Below the pieces are notes generated by a model. That model saw only the letters and a list, made by a program, of their open reading frames with translations. It made no database searches and was not told where the DNA came from. This document shows, piece after piece, positions 1 through 6,261 of a stretch of 20,282 nt of DNA; within the stretch, counting starts at the first letter, position 1; each line of letters starts with the position of its first letter. A program made the translations under genes and the position numbers. The stretch covers positions 1 to 20,282 of the forward strand of contig JAVBKU010000029.1 in assembly GCA_031553875.1 (NCBI GenBank). The letters run 5' to 3'. The DNA comes from JAVBKU01 sp031553875. GTDB lineage: Bacteria; Bacteroidota; Bacteroidia; Bacteroidales; Rikenellaceae.

Positions 1-338
1 GCAGGCGGCACTTTTTGGGTACCTTTTGTGTGCACAAAAGGTACGAAGAGAACTATTTGCGATAGTTTATTTCGCCTTTGGCGACCTACTTTTAGCATTG
101 CCCCAAAAGTAGGCAAAAGGTCTAGCCGCGTCTTCTGCCGGGGTCTCTTCCGGGAGCTTCCCTCGTTACACGATAACTGAGGGTGATCTCCCTCACGAGA
201 CCTATTCCCGGCAGAAGCCAGAAGCGGCGTTCGCACGAGGCTTACGCCTCGTTAAAGTTTTCAGATGCGGGGGATTGCAAGCGTCTTCGACGCTTTAAAA
301 ACACAATAACAATTCTATCCGTGTGTCGGTAGACACTC
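1..338 (+). repeat. Structured intergenic repeat, copy A (right part only)
   Basis: This is the right two thirds of the repeat family described at 9521-10061; the window begins inside it. In order it holds a 12-bp palindrome (19-30 with 33-44), a small hairpin (51-56 with 62-67), a second hairpin (85-93 with 105-113), a 104-nt nested hairpin (125-228), a small hairpin (235-240 with 247-252) and the terminal hairpin (279-285 with 289-295). Beyond the terminal hairpin the 31 bp at 308-338 match 10031-10061 with one difference and run into the 3' end of folC. No coding sequence is convincing in 1-314. Copy A matches copy B closely except in 45-84, which differs in both length and sequence. Confidence 0.9.
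125..228 (+). other. 104-nt nested long hairpin in repeat copy A
   Basis: Successive nested stems can be read directly: GCCGC 125-129 with 224-228, CTTCTGCCGG 132-141 with 208-217, GTCTC 143-147 with 197-201, GGGAG 152-156 with 188-192, CCCTC 160-164 with 179-183, and GTTA 165-168 with 174-177 around the loop CACGA. The same segment at 9836-9939 differs at only three positions, corresponding to 178, 207 and 220, all outside the stem cores. It could be a folded RNA or a DNA cruciform; the sequence alone does not decide. Confidence 0.8.
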
Positions 339-1625
339 CAAAGCCTCGGCTACTACGAAGGTACTGCCCCCGATAAATATCATATCGTCAGACGCGGCCA
401 GTTCGCGGGCACGGGCCACGGCTTCGGCGACGGTCGGGGCGGTTTCGCCTTTAAGCCCCGCTTCGGCGGCCATCGAGCGTAGGGTGTAGGGGTCGAGCGC
501 ACGGCGGATAGAGGCCTGCGTGAAAATATAATGTGCCTCACGGGGTAATAGAGGGAGGATATGGCTCACATCCTTGTCGGATACCATCCCTATTATAAAA
601 TATAGTTTATTAAACTTTGTTTTTGCGATCTGCCGGGCGACGAAACCTATGCCCGCCTCATTATGCCCCGTATCGGCCACCATCAGCGGATCATGCCCCA
701 ACACCTGCCAACGCCCTTGAAGGCCTGTGGAGGCCGCAGCCGAGGCCAGGCCCTCCCGTACATTGTCGGGGGATATGGAAAGCTCCCTGGTCCCATTGAG
801 CATATCGAGCGAGGCCAGGACGGTTACGATATTGCGCCTCTGGTAATCGCCCGTAAGATCGAGATCGAGAAGCACCTCCCCTTCATCGAGGAGGCTACGC
901 AAGGTGTAATGTCCTCCACCCGGGAATGTTTCCACCCCTTCGGTACGGTACATCCTGTCGGCGAACACTATGTGGCTGCCCGTTTCATGCGCACGGGTGA
1001 TAAATACGGGGGCGGTCTCGGGATCGCTCTCGCCAACCACCACCGGCACGCCCTCCTTGATTATCCCCGCCTTTTCGCCAGCTATCGTAGACAGCGTGTC
1101 GCCCAAAAATTGCATATGGTCGGGGCTGATGTTGGTTATGATGCTCAGGAGCGGGCGGATAATATTGGTCGAATCGAGCCTCCCGCCCATGCCTACCTCC
1201 ACCACGGCCACCTCCACTCCCTCGCGGGCGAATATGTCGAAAGCCATCCCCACGCACAGCTCGAAAAACGAGGGCTGGAGCTTCTCTATGAAATCTTTGT
1301 TGCGTTCGACGAAATCGACCACTTCGCTCCCGGGGACCATCTCACCGTCGATACGGATGCGCTCCCTGAAGTCGACCAGGTGGGGAGAGGTGTAAAGCCC
1401 TACTTTGTACCCCGCCTTACGCAGTACCGAGGCCAACATATGCGACACCGATCCCTTGCCGTTGGTCCCCGCCACGTGTACCGTGAGGAACTTCCGGTGC
1501 GGATGCCCCAGATGTTCGTCGAGGTTCAGCGTGTTCTCTAGGCCCGCTTTATATGCCCCCGCTCCGATATGATGGAACACGGGAAGGGAGTTGTAGAGGT
1601 AGTCTATGGTCTGTTCGTAGGTCAT
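315..1625 (-). CDS. folC: Bifunctional folylpolyglutamate synthase/dihydrofolate synthase
   Basis: A cytoplasmic Mur-ligase-family enzyme that adds glutamate to folates using ATP, and in many bacteria also to dihydropteroate. The 436-residue length is normal. The P-loop GTNGKGSV is at residues 53-60, the conserved EVGMGGRLDSTN segment at about 143-154, SPDH at 167-170, and GEKAGI with the probable carbamylated lysine (K185) at 183-188; a DTGHNE motif begins the C-terminal domain. The start ATG lies about 25 bp downstream of its own TAnnTTTG-type box (1651-1658). It follows the frd operon on the same strand but is separated from it by a terminator. Oddly, the last seven codons (ECLPTHG) and the TAG stop lie inside sequence shared with repeat copy B, so the repeat boundary has entered or supplied the gene end. 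Whether the protein is mono- or bifunctional cannot be told from sequence alone. Confidence 0.95.
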   Translation of the reverse strand: MTYEQTIDYLYNSLPVFHHIGAGAYKAGLENTLNLDEHLGHPHRKFLTVHVAGTNGKGSVSHMLASVLRKAGYKVGLYTSPHLVDFRERIRIDGEMVPGSEVVDFVERNKDFIEKLQPSFFELCVGMAFDIFAREGVEVAVVEVGMGGRLDSTNIIRPLLSIITNISPDHMQFLGDTLSTIAGEKAGIIKEGVPVVVGESDPETAPVFITRAHETGSHIVFADRMYRTEGVETFPGGGHYTLRSLLDEGEVLLDLDLTGDYQRRNIVTVLASLDMLNGTRELSISPDNVREGLASAAASTGLQGRWQVLGHDPLMVADTGHNEAGIGFVARQIAKTKFNKLYFIIGMVSDKDVSHILPLLPREAHYIFTQASIRRALDPYTLRSMAAEAGLKGETAPTVAEAVARARELAASDDMIFIGGSTFVVAEALECLPTHG

Positions 1626-1650
1626 GGATATACTCTGAGGAATCGGTCTT

Positions 1651-1658
1651 CAAAGGTA
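1651..1658 (-). promoter_or_regulatory. Putative folC promoter -7 box
   Basis: Read on the minus strand the sequence is TACCTTTG, a full match to the Bacteroidota -7 consensus TAnnTTTG, about 25 bp before the folC start and downstream of the frdB terminator. No clear TTG lies at the -33 position. Confidence 0.5.
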
Positions 1659-1693
1659 GTTATATGAAAGGGGATTCGAAAGGGCCGCCTCCT

Positions 1694-1732
1694 AAAAAGT
1701 TTGGGCGGAACCCGCAAGAGTCCCGCCCAAAC
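1694..1732 (-). terminator. Rho-independent terminator after frdB
   Basis: A 10-bp stem, GTTTGGGCGG at 1699-1708 with CCGCCCAAAC at 1723-1732, is followed on the minus strand by five T residues (1694-1698). It closes the frdCAB transcript about 75 bp after the frdB stop, before folC. Confidence 0.8.
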
Positions 1733-1806
1733 GGCTATTGTGTTGTCTGTTACGGCCGGAATAGGATGCGTAAACCTTACCGGCAGGAGGTGTATTTCAA
1801 GTGGTC

Positions 1807-2550
1807 TTAGTCCTTCAGTTTGGCTGAGAGGAATTCCCTGTTGAGGCGGGCGATGTGGGCGATGGAGATACCTTTGGGGCATTCCGCTTCGCAGGCGCCG
1901 GTGTTGGTGCAGCCGCCGAATCCCAGCTCGTCCATCTTGGCTACCATGGCCTTGGCCCTGCGGGCTCCCTCTACTTTACCCTGGGGGAGTTTGGCCAGCG
2001 ACGACACGCGGGCCGACACGAACAGCATTGCAGAGCCGTTCTTACAAGTGGCCACGCAGGCTCCGCAACCGATACAGGCCGCCGCGTCCATGCTCTCGTC
2101 TGAATCTTCCTTGGAGATGGCAATGGCGTTGGCGTCGGGCACGCCGCCAGTATTCACCGACACGAAGCCGCCGGACTGGAGGATCTTGTCGAAGGCGCTG
2201 CGGTCTACCGCCAGGTCCTTGATAACGGGGAAGGCGCGCGAACGCCAGGGCTCGATGGTTATGGTCTCGCCGTCCTTGAACTTGCGCATGTGTAGCTGAC
2301 AGGTGGTGATCTCCTCGTCGGGACCGTGGGCATGGCCGTTGATGTAGAGCGAGCACATGCCGCAGATACCCTCGCGGCAGTCGTGGTCGAACACGATGGG
2401 TTCCTTGCCACCGTGGATAAGATTGTTGTTGAGGATGTCGAGCATCTCCAGGAACGAGGTGTCGGGAGAGATGTCCTCGACGTTGTATATTTCGAAAGCG
2501 CCCTTACTCTTGGAGTCCTTCTGGCGCCATACTTTTAACTTCAGGTTCAT
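1807..2550 (-). CDS. frdB: Fumarate reductase/succinate dehydrogenase iron-sulfur subunit
   Basis: Electron-transfer subunit of the membrane complex that reduces fumarate with menaquinol or oxidises succinate; it passes electrons between the heme subunit and the FAD subunit. The 247-residue protein has all cluster ligands: C58, C63, C66 and C84 for [2Fe-2S]; C159, C162, C165 and C224 for [4Fe-4S]; C169, C214 and C220 for [3Fe-4S], with the family's characteristic spacing. It is the last gene of the C-A-B operon and lies 81 bp after frdA, with a hairpin between them. The type-B gene order and the anaerobic setting favour fumarate reductase in vivo, but sequence does not fix the direction, so sdhB would be an equally valid name. 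Confidence 0.95.
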   Translation of the reverse strand: MNLKLKVWRQKDSKSKGAFEIYNVEDISPDTSFLEMLDILNNNLIHGGKEPIVFDHDCREGICGMCSLYINGHAHGPDEEITTCQLHMRKFKDGETITIEPWRSRAFPVIKDLAVDRSAFDKILQSGGFVSVNTGGVPDANAIAISKEDSDESMDAAACIGCGACVATCKNGSAMLFVSARVSSLAKLPQGKVEGARRAKAMVAKMDELGFGGCTNTGACEAECPKGISIAHIARLNREFLSAKLKD

Positions 2551-2597
2551 ATCTTTTTCTTTAATGCCTGTAAATTTAAACTTCTCGCTGAGGTTTT

Positions 2598-2632
2598 ATC
2601 CCGCCGGAACAGTTATGCTCCGGCTTCGGGAT
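2598..2632 (-). other. Hairpin between frdA and frdB
   Basis: An 11-bp stem (ATCCC plus GCCGGA pairing with TCCGGC plus GGGAT, with a 3-nt bulge) begins at the frdA stop codon and is followed on the minus strand by a short T-rich stretch (TAAAACC). It may be a processing or stability element, or a weak attenuator that sets the frdB level; frdB has no evident promoter of its own here. Confidence 0.5.
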
Positions 2633-4575
2633 TAATCCTTATAGTTGCGCTGTGCGAGTTTGACGGTTTCGAACTTCAGATCCTCCTTGTGGAGTTCGGG
2701 AGCGGCGTCCGCGCCCTTGTACTCCCACACGGCGGCGTAAGTGTAGTGGTCGTCGTCGCGCAGAGCCTCGCCCTCGGGGGTCTGGAACTCCTCGCGGAAG
2801 TGTCCGCCGCACGATTCGTTGCGGTTCAGGGCGTCGCGGGCCATAAGTTCGCCGAGTTCGAGGAAGTCGGACAGGCGCAGGGCCTTCTCAAGTTCCTGGT
2901 TGAACTCTACGTCGGAGCCGGTCACGCGGACTTCTTTCCAGAACTCTTTGCGAAGGGCGGCGATAGAGTCGATGGCTTTCTTCAGGCCTTCGGCGTTACG
3001 CGCCATACCTACGTATTCCCACATGATGTGGCCCAGATCCCTGTGCAGGTCGTCGACCGACTTCTTGCCCTGAACGGACAGGAGGTTGGCGATCTTGCCG
3101 CGCACGCTCTTCTCCGCTTCCTCGAATTCCTTCGATGAAGTGTCCACCTTGGGTGACTGTATCTCTTTGGAGAGGTAGTCGCCGATGGTGTAGGGAAGCA
3201 CGAAGTAGCCGTCGGCCAGACCCTGCATCAGCGCCGAGGCGCCGAGGCGGTTCGCGCCGTGATCGGAGAAGTTGGCCTCGCCGATGGCATACAGGCCGGG
3301 GATGGTGGTCATAAGGTTGTAGTCAACCCAGATGCCGCCCATGGTGTAGTGCACCGCGGGGTAGATCATCATAGGCTCCTCATAGGGATTCACGTCTACG
3401 ATCTTCTCATACATCTGGAAGAGATTGCCGTAGCGTTCAGCTATCACCTTCTCGCCCAGGCGCTTGATGGCGGTTGAGAAGTCGAGGAATACGGCCAGGC
3501 CTGTGTCGTTCACACCGAAGCCGGCGTCGCAACGCTCCTTGGCGGCACGCGAGGCCACGTCGCGCGGCACGAGGTTACCGAAGGCCGGGTAGCGGCGTTC
3601 GAGGTAGTAGTCGCGGTCTTCTTCGGGGATCTGCGAAGCCTTTATCTGTTTGGCGCGGATCTTCTCCACGTCCTCTTTTTTCTTGGGTACCCAGATGCGG
3701 CCGTCGTTACGCAGCGATTCCGACATGAGGGTCAGTTTGCTCTGGTGCGTACCGTGCACGGGGATACATGTGGGGTGGATCTGCGTGAAGCAGGGGTTGG
3801 CGAACATCGCGCCCTTCCTGTAGCACTGAAATGCCGCCGAGCCGTTGGAATTCATGGCGTTGGTCGAGAGGAAGAACACGTTGCCGTAGCCGCCGGTGGC
3901 GATCACCACGGCGTGCGCGCCGAAGCGTTCGATCTCGCCTGTGACGAGGTCACGGGCGATAATACCACGGGCCTTGCCGTCGACGATGACCAGGTCGAGC
4001 ATCTCGTGGCGGTTGTAACTCTTGACCGCCCCCTTGGATATCTGACGGTTTAGGGCCGCGTAGGCGCCCAGCAGAAGCTGCTGGCCGGTCTGTCCGCGGG
4101 CGTAGAACGTACGCGATACCTGCGCGCCGCCGAATGAGCGGTTGTCGAGCAGGCCGCCGTAATCGCGGGCGAAGGGTACTCCCTGTGCCACGCACTGGTC
4201 TATAATGAGATTCGAAACCTCGGCCAGGCGGTATACGTTGGATTCACGGGCACGGTAGTCGCCGCCCTTGATGGTGTCGTAGAAGAGGCGATATACGGAG
4301 TCGTTGTCGTTCTGGTAGTTCTTGGCGGCGTTGATACCTCCCTGCGCGGCGATACTGTGCGCGCGGCGGGGGGAGTCGGAGATACAGAATATCTTCACGT
4401 TGTAGCCCAGTTCGCCGAGCGAAGCGGCTGCAGAAGCGCCGCCGAGGCCGGTACCTATAACGATAACGTCGAGCTTGCGCTTGTTGGCGGGGCTTACGAC
4501 CTTGATCTCAGCCTTGTGCTTGCTCCATTTCTCGGCCAATGGGCCCAGCGGAGATTTTGATTCTAACTTTGCCAT
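2632..4575 (-). CDS. frdA: Fumarate reductase/succinate dehydrogenase flavoprotein subunit
   Basis: Catalytic FAD subunit that interconverts fumarate and succinate on the cytoplasmic side of the inner membrane. The 647-residue length fits the long type-B flavoproteins. The dinucleotide-binding motif GTGLGGASAA is at residues 41-50, the covalent-FAD histidine is H73 in HSIAAQGG, and the substrate-site segment has HPT at 268-270 and ESLRNDGRIW at about 287-296. A conserved GEANFSDHGANRLG segment lies in the C-terminal half. It sits 27 bp downstream of frdC and is clearly cotranscribed. No truncation or missing active-site residue is visible. Confidence 0.97.
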   Translation of the reverse strand: MAKLESKSPLGPLAEKWSKHKAEIKVVSPANKRKLDVIVIGTGLGGASAAASLGELGYNVKIFCISDSPRRAHSIAAQGGINAAKNYQNDNDSVYRLFYDTIKGGDYRARESNVYRLAEVSNLIIDQCVAQGVPFARDYGGLLDNRSFGGAQVSRTFYARGQTGQQLLLGAYAALNRQISKGAVKSYNRHEMLDLVIVDGKARGIIARDLVTGEIERFGAHAVVIATGGYGNVFFLSTNAMNSNGSAAFQCYRKGAMFANPCFTQIHPTCIPVHGTHQSKLTLMSESLRNDGRIWVPKKKEDVEKIRAKQIKASQIPEEDRDYYLERRYPAFGNLVPRDVASRAAKERCDAGFGVNDTGLAVFLDFSTAIKRLGEKVIAERYGNLFQMYEKIVDVNPYEEPMMIYPAVHYTMGGIWVDYNLMTTIPGLYAIGEANFSDHGANRLGASALMQGLADGYFVLPYTIGDYLSKEIQSPKVDTSSKEFEEAEKSVRGKIANLLSVQGKKSVDDLHRDLGHIMWEYVGMARNAEGLKKAIDSIAALRKEFWKEVRVTGSDVEFNQELEKALRLSDFLELGELMARDALNRNESCGGHFREEFQTPEGEALRDDDHYTYAAVWEYKGADAAPELHKEDLKFETVKLAQRNYKD

Positions 4576-4602
4576 ATCAGATAAGTGTTTTTGTCGGATA
4601 GA

Positions 4603-5319
4603 TTAACAGCCGAGGGGGCATGTGCAGGCGCAGGAGACCATAGACGCGCCGAAGAAATAGTACCATACCACCACCAGGGCGAAGCCGAGGCAGATGACGG
4701 TGGCGAAAATGTTGGCTATGCACTTGAGGCGGGGCAACCATATCTGGTTGTTCCAACCCACTGTCTGAAGCATGCTCCAGAAGCCGTGTGTCAAGTGGAA
4801 CCACAGGGCGCCCAACCACACTAAATAGATCAGTACATAGTACCACTGGGCGAATGTATAGGCTATGAGGCTCGCTCCGTCAACAGGCGAGAGGCCGAGA
4901 GAGTTCTCGTGTCCGCCGAGGATCTCCACAAGCTGCATCTTGCTCCAGAAGTTGAACATATGCAGGCACAGGCCCAGGATCACGATCAGCCCCAGCACGA
5001 ACATGTTCTTCGAGGCCCAGCTCACGCCCGGCTCCGAGGCCGAAGCGGCGTAGCGTACACCGCCGCGCGAGCAACGGTTGTGCAGGGTGATGATAAGGGC
5101 GTAGATGAAGTGGATGACCACACCTGCGGCCAACACCAGCGTACCCGCGAGGGCGTACCAGTTGGCGCCCAGGAAGGCGCATACCGTGTTGTAGCCCTCC
5201 GGAGAGATCACGGCCACGATGTTCATGCTCATGTGGAAGAGCAGGAACAGGACAAGGAAGGCTCCGGTTACGCTCATAACCAGCTTTTTCCCGATCGACG
5301 AGGTGAACAAATTGCTCAT
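4603..5319 (-). CDS. frdC: Fumarate reductase/succinate dehydrogenase cytochrome b subunit (b558 family)
   Basis: Membrane anchor of the complex; it binds heme and exchanges electrons with the menaquinone pool. The 238 residues contain five hydrophobic spans at about 13-35, 57-78, 104-125, 157-180 and 201-224, as expected for a single type-B anchor. Candidate axial heme ligands are H29, H70 or H80, H120, and H175 or H178. It is the first gene of the operon, with a good promoter upstream. The C-terminus is odd: the last ten residues, SCACTCPLGC, contain four cysteines just after the last membrane span. I do not recall this as a general family feature, so it is listed as a finding. Confidence 0.93.
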   Translation of the reverse strand: MSNLFTSSIGKKLVMSVTGAFLVLFLLFHMSMNIVAVISPEGYNTVCAFLGANWYALAGTLVLAAGVVIHFIYALIITLHNRCSRGGVRYAASASEPGVSWASKNMFVLGLIVILGLCLHMFNFWSKMQLVEILGGHENSLGLSPVDGASLIAYTFAQWYYVLIYLVWLGALWFHLTHGFWSMLQTVGWNNQIWLPRLKCIANIFATVICLGFALVVVWYYFFGASMVSCACTCPLGC

Positions 5320-5394
5320 AGTAATGTTTTTGAATGTTATTTATTGATTATTACGTACAAATTAAGGATATTTGTGCTTCGGCGTAATCGCCGG

Positions 5395-5425
5395 CAAAGT
5401 TACCCGATTGTTTGTAAAATAACAA
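5395..5425 (-). promoter_or_regulatory. Putative frdCAB promoter
   Basis: On the minus strand TTG (5423-5425), a 20-bp spacer and TAACTTTG (5395-5402) match the Bacteroidota -33/-7 promoter pattern. The box is about 75 bp upstream of frdC. The gene on the other strand starts only 68 bp away from the box, so its own promoter must overlap this region; the best candidate, around 5438-5445 (TATTTTTA), is weak. Confidence 0.65.
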
Positions 5426-5469
5426 CCTTTCCCGCCATATTTTTAAAATAAAGTAACCCCGCGCCCCAT

Positions 5470-6183
5470 ATGAGGCAGACAGACGATAAAAAAGCCGTGA
5501 GGGGCCGCGTACGCGAGGCCCTTTGTTCACTCTCCGAAGCGGCTAAGCTCCGGGAGAGCGAGGCGATATGGGCCCGGGTCGAGGCGCTGGAGGTGTTCGC
5601 GCAGGCCGAGGTCGTGGCCCTCTACTGGTCGCTGCCCGACGAGCCTTTCACCCATGCGGTGGTGGAGCGGTGGAGCGGCACGAAGACCGTGCTCCTGCCG
5701 AGCATGGAAGGGGATGATATAGTTTTCAGGCGCTACGAAGGGCCGCAGAGCATGTCTCCGGGACGTTTCGGTATCGCCGAGCCGAGAGGAGAGCGCCGGA
5801 TGCGGCCGCAGGATATAGACCTTATAATAGTCCCCGGTGTGGCGTTCTGCGCCGACGGACGAAGGCTCGGGCGCGGGAAAGGTTTCTACGACCGCCTGCT
5901 ATCCAAGGTGCGGGCGGCGGATATGGGGTCGGTGGACATCGTACAATTTCCCGAAAATTTATCCACTGCCGCCGAGGTGTCAAACCCCTCTAAACATACC
6001 TGTGGAGCCGAAATGAAGTGCGGCGATAAGGCCAGGGGGGCCGTTACAAGGCAAGAACAAGCAGCCGCGAAAGGCCTCCCTGCGGTTGTCGGAGTGGCAT
6101 TTTCGTGCCAGTTGTTGCCAGATGTGCCGTGCGAAGAGCATGATATATCGCTCGACATGGTTATTTCAGGCGGTAAACAGTAG
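5470..6183 (+). CDS. 5-formyltetrahydrofolate cyclo-ligase with internal insertion
   Basis: Cytoplasmic enzyme that uses ATP to convert 5-formyltetrahydrofolate to 5,10-methenyltetrahydrofolate. The signature GRRLGRGKGFYDRLL is at residues 130-144, preceded by the strand DLIIVPGVAF (117-126), and the final core strand VVGVAFSCQLL is at 206-216. Family members are usually about 180-200 residues; this one has 237 because about 61 residues separate the signature from the last core strands, where 10-15 are usual. The extra stretch is polar, has two cysteines (C178, C184), and reads through in frame without a stop, so the gene appears intact. It is transcribed divergently from frdC, and metG follows 78 bp downstream from its own promoter box. 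Confidence 0.9.
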   Translation: MRQTDDKKAVRGRVREALCSLSEAAKLRESEAIWARVEALEVFAQAEVVALYWSLPDEPFTHAVVERWSGTKTVLLPSMEGDDIVFRRYEGPQSMSPGRFGIAEPRGERRMRPQDIDLIIVPGVAFCADGRRLGRGKGFYDRLLSKVRAADMGSVDIVQFPENLSTAAEVSNPSKHTCGAEMKCGDKARGAVTRQEQAAAKGLPAVVGVAFSCQLLPDVPCEEHDISLDMVISGGKQ

Positions 6184-6203
6184 GAATCAGTTAAAAAAAA
6201 ATA

Positions 6204-6211
6204 TAACTTTG
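6204..6211 (+). promoter_or_regulatory. Putative metG promoter -7 box
   Basis: TAACTTTG matches TAnnTTTG exactly and lies 50 bp before the metG ATG, just after the preceding gene ends. No TTG is seen at -33. Confidence 0.5.
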
Positions 6212-6261
6212 CGGTCGTATAATATGGGAAATATTTCACGGCCCTATATTCCGTCAACAAT

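Noticed and set aside
663..1541. Plus-strand open frame of 292 codons opposite folC
   Set aside because: It lies entirely antisense to a well-supported folC and has no recognisable domain; long shadow frames are expected at this G+C.
5994..6008. 15-bp match (ATACCTGTGGAGCCG) between the cyclo-ligase insertion and about 15325-15339
   Set aside because: One match of this length is close to chance for a 20-kb window, and the reading frames and contexts are unrelated.
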